A DNA stretch of 64,000 bases. Origin: Pratylenchus scribneri. Lineage: Eukaryota; Nematoda; Chromadorea; Rhabditida; Pratylenchidae. The first letter of the stretch is position 1; each line of letters begins with the position of its first letter. The stretch lies in assembly GCA_030063045.1 (NCBI GenBank), contig JAQSEB010000021.1, positions 310,001 through 374,000 on the forward strand, given 5' to 3'. The notes beneath the pieces are model-generated. The model had not been told where the DNA came from. It ran no database searches and worked only from the letters and a program-made list of their open reading frames with translations. Below are positions 12,269 through 23,569 of this stretch, one piece after another. A program made the translations under genes and the position numbers.

Positions 12269-13244
12269 TTAAAATATTGGGTTTCTGTTGCCGTGCTGCA
12301 AAAGTGATTGGGCGATTGGAGACATGCCCGCTCCAAATAGCGAACTCCCAAGGCCGGTATATCCCATACCCATTAAGCCATTCTGCATTGAAGATTCACC
12401 ATCTTATAAACAATGTATGATTTATATATGGAAAAAAAGGGACCATTTTTGGTTATTTAATTTTTCCCTACAGTGATGAATATCAAAATTATAAAAAATA
12501 TTCTGTGTGCCCCTTTCAAAAAAAAATCCAAATTCTGGTGTCAGGCCTCTGATTAGATGGAAAGTTTTAAAGTGGTAACGGATTTGGCCACATTTTAAAA
12601 TATAACTCAAAATATGCTGATTTTTCACAATGACACTTTTTTGAGATAAAAATGACAAAAAAAAATAATTTTTTTGTATTATTTTTCAATAAAAATTTTC
12701 AATTTGAATTTCACTTTTATTTTGAAAATGATCAAAAATGTGATTCTATTTTTGCTCTTTAATAGAATTCTAATTTTACTTTAAATTCGATTTATTTTTG
12801 CTAACCTATCAAAGTTTTCCAATTTCTGCAGCACAATGAACATTTGAAATGGCCATTTTTCCTGTTGAAATTTCCTTTTATCTTTAAATATAAAGCTTTT
12901 CTTGCCTGCTATTTTGCATACATGTCCAATGATAATAATGCTAAAAAATTTAAATTTAGTGAAAAATTAGAAAAAATATTTATTAATTATTTGACCCACG
13001 CCGCAATAAAGTCGTTCCAATTTTTCATTCTTTTCAAAATCTTCCTGACAAATTGGACATTTTTTTGGGGGTATATTTTTGTTTTCATCATAAATTACAA
13101 CTAAAAAATATTTAAATTAATAAAATAAAAAAAATTATATAATATATGCGTACCATTTGGGAATTTCCTCACAAATAATTGTTCCTCATTGAAATATTTG
13201 AGCAATTTCATTAAATCAATTTTTTCTTTTTCTTTTGCCACCAT
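12269..13244 (-). CDS. R4: RING-H2 finger protein (138 aa)
   Basis: Exons 13154-13244 (K exon), 13000-13100 (KKCPICQEDF...LERLYCG), 12906-12940 (HYYHWTCMQNS), 12806-12861 (FKCSLCCRNW) and 12269-12402 (DGESSMQNGLMGMG..., ending RNPIF). Phases 1, 0, 2, 1. The third intron starts with GC rather than GT (exon end 12906), an accepted rare donor class. A phase-1 donor lies just beyond the stop codon in exon 5, and a matching last exon (11902-11990; EPRARPPPLTPEEQ) still exists, so the TAA at 12269-12271 looks like a recent premature stop. RING-H2 ligands are all present. Start codon 40 nt downstream of the E4 stop. Confidence 0.75.
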
Positions 13245-13284
13245 TTTTCCTTTTCTTTTTCTGTTTAAAAAACAAAATTATATT

Positions 13285-15364
13285 TTATTTGAAAAAAGTG
13301 GCCAACATTTCTTTGGCATGTTTGTTGACCTCCTCCAAATTTGTTGATGACGATGATTGTTCATTTTTGGAAATTGTGGCATGACTAAATAAATTATTTC
13401 AGATTAAATTTAAACATTTAATTAAATAAATGGACTAAATTATAAGCCAAAATATTGAATAAGGCCATTTATTTATTCATATTTTACAGGCATTTCGTAC
13501 TATTGTCTTCATACAAAATAAGAATTATCGGTATTAGAGCTAAGTCGAAAAATTATAAACACAAAGCTTGTTTAGGTTTAAATAAAAGTTCAATTTTTAG
13601 CCAAGTTCATTTTCATACCTATTTGAAAATTGAATTTTCAAAAACTAAATTTGAACCTATTTTAAATTGAATTTGCCCAATATTTCTTACCCATTGTTCT
13701 TTTTGACGACCAATTCAAATTTTTCACATCCTTTCAATGCCTTAAATCCATATTCTCCTTTTTCATAAATTGCCTCCTCCGGTTTTGGCTTTTCTGCTGG
13801 AGTTTCCACCCATTTCCATCGCAAAACAAGATTTGGATTGTTTTCGTCATTAATTAGTTTATTTGCCTTTAATATTGCCATTTCTTCACGCGTTTTGCCC
13901 TTCAATTCATCCAAGAAAATTGGTTCGATGCTTTCATATTTATAAAATTTTGAATTCACCAAAAAATGAAGCAAACATTTTTGCAAAGAATCTGTGCAGA
14001 GAATTCAAAAATTTGCTTCTAAACTTTTTTAAAAAAAATTTTCTATTATTTTGCTTTTAATTTTTAACATGGTATTAAAGCTGTCTGTTGCAGCCGATTT
14101 CGTTTTTCAGCCGATCTCGTTACGGCATGTTCTAGTTATCGTACAGCCTTGATCTATAGCTCAATCGATTCATCAGAGTCGGTTTTGTCTATAAGATTTC
14201 AATTTCAGAAATTCATAAGTTTGAACCAAAGTTATGGCCAAAGGTCAATTGAATTTCGGGTTTTAAAACCGGTTTAACTAGGGTAAGGCTAGGCTAGGGT
14301 AGGATCAGCATAGGTTTTAGGGTTAGGGCTAGGGTAGGACTAAGAATAGGAAAAAACTATTGCTCTAGGTGGCCTAGGCTAGGAGCCGGGATATGGCCAT
14401 TAGTCACAAACTACAATGTCAGACACTACACTATTTCTGGTCAGTGGAAAATGAGATCGGCTGCAACCTAAATAGAAATTTAGCATAAAATAAGATGCAA
14501 AATTATATTCAAAAGCACATAAAACTTTTTGATATTTAATAAATTGTGGTTAAAAAAACTAGATTTAGTGCTAAAATTGTATTTTTAACTAAATTTTGTA
14601 AATACTGGAAAATTTGTTAAATAACCAATGTTATGGAAAATAAAAAAGGCTATTTAAATTGATCCAGCAGCTTTACCAACAATAACTCGCAATTGAAATA
14701 AAATAATAATATCAAATGTCCCGAGTTTATAGCCAAAACACATAATTAGTAATATTGAGCAATTTTCCTTCAAATGAAAATTATTTTCTCACCCAATTTT
14801 GCCTCCCATTTATTTGACAAAATCAATTGATTATTTGTTAATTTGAATAATTTTTCCAACGATAAAATATTTTCATCCTCTTCTAATAAGGCCTCCTTAT
14901 TCATTGAAAAACATTCGTCCGTTTTTTTCTTAGCCTCATCCAAATTTCCCAATTTATCAATATTAAATTCTATCATTTCATTTTTGTGAATTTTCAACAT
15001 TTTCATCTCATCATTTTGCACAATTCGCCGAAATGTTAACCATTTTATGAACCAAAGGTGTTTAGCAAATAATTCAGTTTGAACAATTCGTGTCTCCAAA
15101 ATGTATTCCAAAACACATTCATATCGGTTGACTTAAAAATAAAATCAATTTTTAATATAATTATAAAATCTTTTGCAATCAAAATTTTTAGCAATAAATC
15201 AAAATAATCTACTTACCTTTTCTCTCTAATATGCGATCTTTATCGAAAGGATGGCAAACCGTGTTGAGGGCTTCCCCAATACATGTGTCAATGGAATGTA
15301 AGGACGGCGGAATAAATCCAAAGATTAAAATAAGGCAGAAAAGTTTTGGAAAAGCATAATTCAT
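13285..15364 (-). CDS. E4: secreted E-family orphan (295 aa)
   Basis: Exons 15217-15364 (signal peptide MNYAFPKLFCLILIFGF, then CIGEALNTVCHPF), 14793-15131 (ECVLEYILETRIVQTEL, ECFSMNK), 13691-13991 (KCLLHFLVNSKFYKYES, KPEEAIYEKGEYGF, GCEKFEL) and 13285-13384 (HATISKNEQSSSS...). Phases 1, 1, 2. The start was chosen at 15364 because the next upstream in-frame ATG would put charged and aromatic residues before the hydrophobic core. Intron 2 holds a 380-bp inverted-repeat element. The shared upstream module core lies ~310 bp before the ATG. Secreted, function unknown; probably first cistron with R4. Confidence 0.8.
14088..14466. mobile_element. Inverted-repeat element in E4 intron 2
   Basis: The ends TTGCAGCCGATTTCGTTTTTC (split: 14088 onward) and GAAAATGAGATCGGCTGCAA (14447-14466) are inverted copies with few mismatches. 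The interior carries GGCTAGGGTAGG-like words. Non-coding and about 380 bp, so a MITE is likely. No target duplication is clear. Confidence 0.6.
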
Positions 15365-15570
15365 TATTTTAAATTTTAATTTTCTATAAAAAGGATGGAC
15401 TATAATTGAATAGCAGAGAAAATCAAACATCAAATTTGGCCATGTATTTAATTTTTGGTCTTAAAAATTCCCATTTTTGACATAAATTATCATCCTTAAT
15501 TAATTTATAATTTAATTAATTTTAAACATTTTTAAATTTAAAAAAAAAGTTGAGAATTTTGCTGGTTCTT

Positions 15571-16060
15571 TTTTTTTTGGTTTGAAAATGATTGAGACTC
15601 CGCTCTTGTCTGAGATTGCGTGACTTCTTTTCTCCTCTCTGTCAATAATATCCCTTTTATTCCCTATTTGTCCGGTTGGCAAAAGTGCGCGTCCCTCCAC
15701 CTCCACTGCCTCGGGTTTTCGGCAAATCGCATCGCTCGGCGAAACGATATTTATGTTTAGTCCTAAGACACAGGCCGCGCGTCCCTCTTCCTCTCGCCCG
15801 AGCCTAAAATCTCCCTATTTTTAGGCCTATTATTCCACCTTATCTCTATCGATCAATTCAAATTCAAATCACCCAATCGATAAGTGGAATTTGGGCCTCT
15901 AATAAGAGACCTAGAGAGAAGAATTAGAAATAGATAGAATTGGATGAAGCTGCTCGCGATCTCATATGAAAAATTAGAGAAAGGAGAAAGATAATAATAA
16001 ACCTTTCATTTGGGGATTGAGATGGAGGAAGACGATTCTGCTTCTCTATTTCACCGCACT
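15571..16060 (-). promoter_or_regulatory. Shared upstream module, copy 1 (before E4)
   Basis: Core TTGGCAAAAGTGCGCGTCC at 15676-15694 (reads GGACGCGCACTTTTGCCAA in the direction of E4), followed toward the gene by an AT-rich TATA-like stretch and a purine-rich run (the + strand reads CTTTTCTCCTCTCT at 15627-15640). Homologous blocks precede E3, E1 and S. Further upstream, CTAAAATCTCCC, TTTTTAGGCC, GACCTAGAGA and GGATGAAGC.GCT words also match copy 2. Confidence 0.6.
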
Positions 16061-16063
16061 AAC

Positions 16064-16836
16064 TAAAGGTTATATGACTTTTCCGGCTCAAACTTTTCCG
16101 CCCCGGACTTTTCCGGCTCAAAATCGGACTTTTCCGGCCCAAAATCAGACTTTTCCGGCCACAATTCAGACTTTTCCGGCCCATTTTTTAAAAATGGAAT
16201 TTTCCGGCTCGGACTTTTCCAGCCCAAAATCGGACTTTTTCGGCCAAAATCAGATTTTTTCCGGCTCTTTTTTTTCAAAATTCTTATTTTTTTTCTTTTT
16301 TTTTGAAAATAATTAAACAAAACATAATAATAAAAAATGCATGAAATTTAATTTTATCAATTAAAAACATCCAAATCAATCAATATACTCATTAATTTGT
16401 GGTCCCTAAAGAGGGGGCCTTTTGGGATGCAGAAAAAATTTTTAGTTCCAATTTTCAATCCTCTTTTTAGTTAACCCTAATGAATAAAGTGATTGATTTG
16501 AATGTTTTTTAATTGATAAAATTGACATTTGTTAATTATTTTTTAATTTATTTATATTTTATCAATCATGTCCATTTGAATTAGAAAGTTCACTTTTGTA
16601 TAGAAATTAACATTTTCCAAAAAATTGGAAAAAATAAGAATTTTGAAAAAAATGAGCCGGAAAAGTCTGATTTTGGGCCGGAAAAGTCCGAGCCGGAAAA
16701 ATTTCATTTTAAAAAAATGGGCCGGAATAGTCCGAATTGTGGCCGGAAAAGTCCGATTTTGGGCCGGAAAATTCCGATTTTGAGCCGGAAAAGTCCGGGG
16801 CGGAAAAGTCTGAGCCGGAAAAGTCGGAGCACCCTA
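16064..16836. mobile_element. Foldback element with TTTTCCGGC repeats
   Basis: The two arms (about 16075-16380 and 16480-16836) are inverted copies, each with a string of CGGACTTTTCCGGCCC-type units (about 22-28 bp) at the outside and an AT-rich inner part. It is inserted in the E4 upstream block: the related copy before E3 reads continuously through the same point (23285-23310, CACCAAACTGCACACTGCAG), acting as an empty site. The overlapping open frames are just read-through of the repeat. Confidence 0.75.
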
Positions 16837-17339
16837 CTAAACACTGCAGACCTTTCTAGGAATTTGATCACTCGCCTGCAAATGCAGGTTAACAGTTATA
16901 GTTAATTCAGCTTGATGGCCAATTGTGAAGTTGTCCCAATTGTTCAGAATTTAGACTTCCCAGATTTAATTTTATCCGTTTAATCAAAATCAAAACGATT
17001 TCATAGCCGACAGAGAAAAAACAAAAAATATTTTGGTAAAAAATAAGAGCAATTAAATAAATGTACTTTTAAGAGAAAAATAAAAATTTTTTTTTCGTAT
17101 TTTTGTTTCAAATTCGATTTTCACCATTTTTTACATCATTGGCATTGCTAGTAGATTTGTGTGCATCATTGCTATTTGTTCCTGAGTAAGTTGATTTCTA
17201 GGGGCGGGTGGTTCTGGAAAGATTTTATTAAAATAATTTGGGGATAAATTTAGTGAGCAAAAATTGCATCAAAAAATGAGAGTTAATATTTTTTGAGTGC
17301 AATTAAAAAACCCATAAAATTTTTGAATTTGATTAACAT

Positions 17340-17930
17340 CTAAATTAGGATGGCACTTCTAAGCTGTGTAAAGGGGGCGGTCTGATCCTTATGGGAATCC
17401 CTGCGGGGATGGGGTGCTAAAATTTTTTAAAAAATTTTATGAAGAAAAATTTCAGCGCAAAGAATAATTATTAGTCAGAAATAACCGAGTAACGATTTAA
17501 TTTTGGCGACCTATTTTCCTTGAAAAATCCAATAATATATGGTGCATATTCATCCCGGCAAATAGCTGGGGTGGATTTCTCAGAGATGGGATCGCGGGTT
17601 GGACGTATGGGTATGGGTACCAGGGATGGTTTCGATCTCGATTTTCGGTCATTTTTGGCATCGAAATTTCGTTTTTCGGTTTCGAAAAATTTTTTGACCC
17701 ATCGAAATTTCGTTTTTCGGTTTCGAAAAATTTTTTGACCCATCGAAATTTCGTTTTTCGGTTTCGACAAATTTTTTAGCCCTCCGAAATTTCGATTTTC
17801 GATTTCGATTTTTTATTTTGGGCCATCGAACCCATCCCTGATGGGTACGGTGACGAAGAGAGATCAAAAAGTGCGGGGATCTCTGTCGTGGATGGCCCCA
17901 GTGGGGATGTGAACGCAATCCTTATCTCTA
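17340..17930. mobile_element. hAT-type MITE 17621-17840 nested in another repeat
   Basis: A 220-bp element with ends CAGGGATGGTTTCGAT and ATCGAACCCATCCCTG is flanked by ATGGGTAC on both sides (17613-17620, 17841-17848), an 8-bp duplication typical of hAT. Its interior is a 42-bp tandem repeat (TCGAAATTTCGTTTTTCGG). The surrounding GC-richer sequence (17345-17610, 17850-17930) looks like an older repeat into which it jumped. All of it lies between exon 5 and the leftover last exon of R3. Confidence 0.75.
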
Positions 17931-18067
17931 GGAAAATGTTTTTCTAAATAAAATTTATAATAATTTACAAAAGTTTCTCAAGATTATATATTGATCAATC
18001 TTTTTTTTATATCCTATTTTTGGCAATTTTTTCATTTTTTGGCTTAATTCTCCGAACCCACCCATTT

Positions 18068-19071
18068 TCAGGTCCTTCTATATGTAAAAGAAGAAAGTGG
18101 TCTTCGGCTGCGGAAAAGTTGTTGAGCGATTGGGGACACATTCGGGGGTAAAATCTCATTAGAATGTGCCAAACCCATAATGCCATAACCACGGGGGGTA
18201 GATTCAAGACCACCACCATCTAATAAATAATCAAAATTTATAGCCAAATTACATGGTTTTATTGTATTACTATAATTTTTAGATAAATATTCAAAAATAT
18301 ATTTTGTTATTTTTTTTTATTTTAATACATTATTCTAATTTTGAGCAATTTTTAATATTAAAAAAGTAAAATTCCCTATAGCTTAAATCAATATGTATGC
18401 ATTTTTTTTCAGTTAACCTTTAAATTTGAAAGAATACAACATTGAGCGACAAAATGGACATTCATTTTTATTGACGGATTTTTGTTTGTGTTCTTCCATG
18501 CATTTCCGATGCACATAATGCTATAAAAAATTTAATAAATTAAAATTATTTTTCTAAATTATTTGTTAATATATTCGTTCATTTATCTTCTACATATTTT
18601 TTTTTCCTAAAAATTTGATTTATTATAGAAATAAGTCTGAAGTTCCGAATATTGTATTGGATTTATTTAAAATAATTAAAATGGATAAAAAAAATTGAAG
18701 AGAAATTTTTGAAAAAATATATTTTGAGAAATAATCAAGCCTAGGAACGAGGAACGACCGAAAGTTTAATTTTTTATTATAACATACGCCACAATAAAGC
18801 CGCTCCAATTTTTCATTTATTTCAAATTCATCCCTGCAAATCGGACACATTTTTTCCGGCATTTTTTCATCGAAATATAAATCTAAAAAAAAATATTTAA
18901 ATTAAAAATAATAATTAAATAATAAAAATTTAATTAAAATTATTAAAAAAAATTTTTTGTAATAATATAAAAAATACCTTCTGGGAATTTTGGCAAAAAT
19001 AATACTTCATCCTTGAAATATTTGAGCAATTTCATTGCATCAATTCTTTCCTTTTTCTTTTCATGTTCCAT
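18068..19071 (-). CDS. R3: RING-H2 finger protein (147 aa)
   Basis: Exons 18978-19071 (MEHEKKKERIDAMKLLKYF), 18788-18882 (MCPICRDEFEINEKLERLYC), 18418-18520 (HYVHRKCMEEH...CPFCRSMLYSF) and 18068-18219 (DGGGLESTPRGYGIMG..., ending TYRRT). Phases 1, 0, 1. All eight RING-H2 ligands are present. As in R4, a further exon (17131-17213; EPPAPRNQLTQEQ) survives downstream, but I see no donor before the stop in exon 5. The ATG is 12 nt after the E3 stop, and that stop codon lies inside the acceptor-like TTTTTAAAG preceding R3. Expected role: E2 binding and ubiquitin transfer, from the family only. Confidence 0.78.
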
Positions 19072-19083
19072 TTTCTCTTTTCT

Positions 19084-21882
19084 TTAAAAATTCCAAATTA
19101 ATTCACTGAAATAAATAAATTGCACCCACAATTCGTCAGCTTGATGAATTTCCGAATGTTTTGTTGGAGATGATGGGCCAATGGTCTCCGAATGTTTTGT
19201 TGGAGATGATGGGCCAATGATTTCCGAATGTTTTGTTGGAGATGATGGGCCAATGATTTCCGAATGTTTTGTTGGAGATGATGGGCCAATGATTTCCGAA
19301 TGTTTTGTTGGAGATGATGGGCCAATGATTTCCGAATGTTTTGTTGGAGATGATGGGCCAATGATTTCCGAATGTTTTGTTGGAGATGATGGGCCAATGA
19401 TTTCCGAATGTTTTGTTGGAGATGATGGGCCAATGATTTCCGAATGTTTTGTTGGAGATGATGGGCCAATGATTTCCGAATGTTTTGTTGGAGATGATGG
19501 GCCAATGATTTCCGAATATTTTGTTGGAGATGATGGGCCAATGATTTCCGAATGTTTTGTTGGAGATGATGGGCCAATGGTCTCCGAATGTTTTGTTGGG
19601 GGCGAAGGGTCATCAATATTGTCAATTAGAGAAACTCTACAGAATAAATGCACAATTATGAAATTTTATTCATATGAATTTAGATTTTTTAAAAATATGA
19701 ATATTCTAATTTGTCATTTTTTTTATTAAGCTTTAGATTTTAGCAAATTTCATAATATCGAATAGTGCCGATTTGGCAGAATTGTTAAGAGAATAAATTA
19801 ATAGAATTGATTGGAAATTGCAAAATTTTATGATTGTAAAATATACAAAAATCGAGTAATTTTCGTTTATTGATCAAAAATTTAATATTTATGTTAATTA
19901 ATAAATTAATTTTATTCTTAGTTAGCATAAATGATGTCATAAAAATCTGATTTATTTTTTACCGAACATGGATTTTTTTGAGTTCAAAATATATTCACTC
20001 ACCCATTCTTTTTAATGTCCTCGATCAATTCCAATTGTTCACATTTCTTCAAAGCCTGGAATCCATGATCGCCTTCTTCATAAATAGCCATATCCGGTTT
20101 TGGCATTGCGTCCTTCCAATTCCATTGCAAAACCACATTGGGATTATTTTTATCATTTAATTTGTATGCCCGTAAAATTGCCCTTTCTTCACTCGCTTTA
20201 CCCTTAAATTCATCCACGAAAATTGGTTTGATGCTTCCATATTGGTAGAATTTGGAATTCACCAAAAAATCAAGCATGCAATTTTGTAGTGAATCTGTGC
20301 GAGAAATTCCAAGAATTAAATAGTGAATCGTGCAGTTAGTTAGAAATTTTAATTCACTAAAATAAGTTGGCCAAAAAATATTTAAAAAACAATTGGAAAA
20401 TAAAAGTAATAATGTGCATTTTTATAATGTTGCCGGATAAATTTTTAGCATTTAACGGGAGGAATTATTTAAATTTTGATCAAAATTTTGCCAAAAATTG
20501 TTGATTTAATTATAATTGATTTTTTTTAAATTTATAATCAATTCATTAAATATACATCTATGGCCAATGCTTTTGATATCAATTTTTAGTTATCTTTTAT
20601 GTCCAATAAAATTCTATAGTAATTAGCAATTGTATTACCCAATTTGGTCCCCCATTCATTAGGCAAAACAATTTGATTATTGGTTAAATTGAACAATTTT
20701 TCCATTGACAAAAATTTTCCTTCGTCATCACTGTCTAAGACCTTCTCATTCATCGAAAAACATTCTTCAGATTTTTTATTGGCCTCATCTTTATTTTCAA
20801 ATTTTTCAAAATAATAATTGAACATAACATTTTTGCGTATTTTCAATTGATTTATCTCATTATTTGGGGCAATTCTATGAAATATTAACCATTTTCCGAG
20901 GATAAAATGCTCGGCATGTAATTCGGTTTGAACAATGCGTGTCTCCAAAATATAGTCCAAAACGCATTCAATTTGATGGAAATATGCTAAAAAAATTTAA
21001 AAAAAACAAAAATTACAAATTCACAATTAGAGAATTTTTAATTAGAAGAATAGAATTTTATATTTTTTTATATTTTATTTAATCTCTTTCCTTAAAATAT
21101 ATTTATATTAAAATGATTAATAAGATATAAATAGCAAGAGAATTATGGTCTAATCTAATATGCAAAAATTACTCAATTCTTTCCTATTTTGTTGTTTTTA
21201 ACTTTTTACAATTTCTATCAAATTCATCAATTCTTTTTCTAGTCAAATCATACTAACGGTGTTGCCTCGATCACTTAAGACATTTTAACCAAAACCTGTT
21301 TTCATCTATTAAACGCAGGCAAAGTAAAATAAAAAAGGTGCCTATGAATTCATGAGGTTTAATTATTCAAAATTAAGATTTTTGAATTCGAAAACGGTGA
21401 TCTAAACCGATTAAGTCCAAAAATGGGCAAAATGTTAAAAGTGAAAATTTTGCATAAGAGATCAACCCAATCCAAAAAATATAGCATATTATTTTCAAAT
21501 TTGCTAAATATCATTTCAAAGTTCAAAGTTAATTTATCACCATCAAATATCTATTTTTAATATAGTTAATTCCTCGTAGTCGGGAAATGAAAAAACGAGG
21601 AAAGGGGAGAGCGGTGTGACAATGCCCAAAATCCTTCGTGACAGTGCGCTAACCCATTTTTAATTATATATGCATATTTAATTTTCCAAATAAACATTTA
21701 AAATTTTTTTAAAATTTTCTGAACTCACGGTTTTTCTTCTCCAATATACAATCTCGAAAAGTGCCAAGAGGATTGCAAACCTTCGTGAGGATTTTCGCAA
21801 TTTGTTCAATGGAATGAATGTAGAAGGGCATAAAACAAATAATAAAAATAAAGGATTTTGGAATTTGTGTAATAATTTTCAT
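19084..21882 (-). CDS. E3: secreted E-family protein with a 12-residue repeat tail (448 aa)
   Basis: Exons 21729-21882 (signal peptide; IIICFMPFYIHS-like core, then VCNPL and DCIL), 20639-20986 (ECVLDYILETRIVQTEL, ECFSMNE), 20003-20294 (NCMLDFLVNSKFYQYGS, KPDMAIYEEGDHGF, KKCEQ) and 19084-19636. Phases 1, 1, 2. The final exon, normally ~95 nt, is expanded to 553 nt by about 13 copies of a 36-bp repeat encoding SSPTKHSEIIGP, then ends ELWVQF... The tail is Ser/Pro/Lys-rich and probably disordered; S-P-T-K is a possible phosphorylation or glycosylation context. The upstream shared module is ~1.1 kb away, with two inserted repeats between. Function unknown. Confidence 0.8.
19146..19613 (-). repeat. 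Coding 36-bp minisatellite in E3 exon 4
   Basis: About 13 head-to-tail copies of a 36-bp unit (GTTGGAGATGATGGGCCAAT, GATTTCCGAATGTTTT), nearly identical except the outer copies and one C-to-A change near 19518. The unit length is a multiple of three, so copy-number change keeps the E3 frame. The minus frame encodes SSPTKHSEIIGP; the long plus-strand frame over it is a shadow. Confidence 0.95.
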
Positions 21883-21954
21883 TATTCTTGTGTTTATATT
21901 TTTTTTCTGTAAATAGGATTATAATTAAATTGGGGCTATTAAACTTTTAATGGA

Positions 21955-22418
21955 GTGGAGAGAGGGGAGGGGGCAAAATTTTAGTGGAATGGGGAGGGGG
22001 CAGAGTGGCACCATAAAATTTATTATTCTGTCTCCCCCGGTATTTTAAAGACCCTTACCTACCCCTAACACTAAAACCCATTAAGCCTACCTAAGATTTA
22101 CCTAAAATCCTAATGAGGTTTAGGGTAGGGTAGGGCTAGATTTAGGAGTTGATTAGATTTTTTCTTTTCATACTATTTTTAGTCCATAAACTATCGGGTA
22201 GACAGAATAATAATTTTTCTGTAGCCTCCCCTACCCCCTCCCCCATTAAATTTTTGCCAACACCTTTAACATAATACCGAATTGGGAGATAATTGGACTC
22301 GTTTTTAAAAATTTATTTTCCAATTAATTATGGTTGGTTCCCTTTAACATAATACCGAATTGGGAGATAATTGGACTCGTTTTTAAAAATTTATTTTCCA
22401 ATTAATTATGGTTGCTCT
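21955..22418. repeat. Inverted repeat plus 78-bp tandem duplication upstream of E3
   Basis: 21955-22262 has inverted ends (GGGCAAAATTTTAGTGGAAT..., matching the reverse complement of ...CCATTAAATTTTTGCC) and an inner inverted ATTATTCTGTCT. 22263-22418 is an exact or near-exact 78-bp duplication starting CCTTTAACATAATACCGAAT. Both separate the E3 start from its upstream module. Confidence 0.7.
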
Positions 22419-22849
22419 TGCTGATTTTTCGCAATTCACAATCAGTCCAATTCAATGACTTTTCCAAAAAAAGAAGTGGCAGGCAAAAAATAGATTTTAA
22501 GGATTACCTAAGGTGAGCGGTGTCTGTGTTTACGAACATACTCGGCATCGGTTTTGGCCGGTACCGGCCTAGTCGATATTCGGTATAGATATTGGCTATG
22601 GGAGTTTTGGATAGGCAACTGCTGGTATCGATATTAGGTACTAGTCGGTATTTTTAAAGTAATATATAATATTCTAAAATTAAATAAAACAAAAATATAC
22701 GAATTTTGCCGGTTTCTGAGGGCGTTTTGAGGGCTGAAGAAATTTACGAATATCTTGGCAAAAATTTAACTCTCAAATCAAAGCCATTTTTCGTTTAATT
22801 TAAATGATAAATTCATTTAAAATTATAAAAAAGTTAGAAATTTCGCTTG

Positions 22850-23560
22850 TTTCCGATCGGCATTAATGGCCAGACTCCTCATTTGGGGAAATTGAAGAAT
22901 GCGCGACCTCTTTTCTCCTCTCTCTTTATGTCAATAAATATCCTTTATATTCTCTATTTGGCTTGTTGGCAAAAGTACGCGTCCCTCTGCCTCTCCGGCC
23001 ACACGTCCATTTTTGCCTTTACCTAGGCTCTAGCCTAAAATTTCCCCATTTTTAGGTCTTCATTCCTCCCTTTACCCAATCAGTCCTTCCAATTTAGATC
23101 ATTCAATTGATCAATGGAATTTAGGCCTCTAACTCTATTAAGACCTAGAGAAAAGAAGAGGAACTAGAGAGGATTGGATGAAGCCGCTTGCGGTCTGCTG
23201 ATATGAAAAATAAGCATGGAGGGAAGAGAATAATGAGCCTTTGAGGAATGAAGGTGGAGGAAACCGATTTTCTTCTTCTCTTTCACCAAACTGCACACTG
23301 CAGACCTTTCTTTAGACCGCTCGCATACAAATGCAGTCAACCACCACAGCGATATAGCTCCTGCTGCTGGCATTTTATTACTGATGAGAATTTTGTCGGG
23401 AATATATTCTTTCTTTTTGGATTTGCCCAATCAAAATTCTCTTCATACTATTTTCCCTATATCTTTCTCTGCCTAGTCAATTTTCCTAGCTGATGTTGAC
23501 CAAGTCTTTATAATTATCAACCTTTAATTGGATGAAAGATGATGTTCTGCTTCTCTGCGC
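22850..23560 (-). promoter_or_regulatory. Shared upstream module, copy 2 (before E3)
   Basis: Core TTGGCAAAAGTACGCGTCC at 22966-22984. In the direction of E3 it is followed within ~25 bp by TATAAAGG, a plausible TATA box, then a GAGAGAGGAGAAAAGAGG run. The block continues far upstream with strong similarity to copy 1 (TTTAGGCCTCTAA, AAGACCTAGAGA, GGATTGGATGAAGC.GCT). I see no coding exon in 22420-24780. Confidence 0.6.
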
Positions 23561-23569
23561 TTCAAAGCT

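Noticed and set aside
14279..14350. GGTTAGGGCTAGGGTAGG words, possibly telomere-like
   Set aside because: Irregular, short and inside a MITE in an intron; not a telomeric array.
16017..16905. Proline/phenylalanine-rich frames (TFPAQN-type repeats)
   Set aside because: Read-through of CCGGAAAAGTC tandem units of a foldback element on both strands.
19146..19613. Regular 36-bp repeats, resembling a CRISPR array
   Set aside because: The units are head-to-tail with no spacers, in a eukaryotic coding exon; a minisatellite explains them.
19181..19729. 182-codon plus-strand open frame over the minisatellite
   Set aside because: It is the antisense shadow of E3 exon 4; the minus frame joins the E3 gene by proper splice phases.
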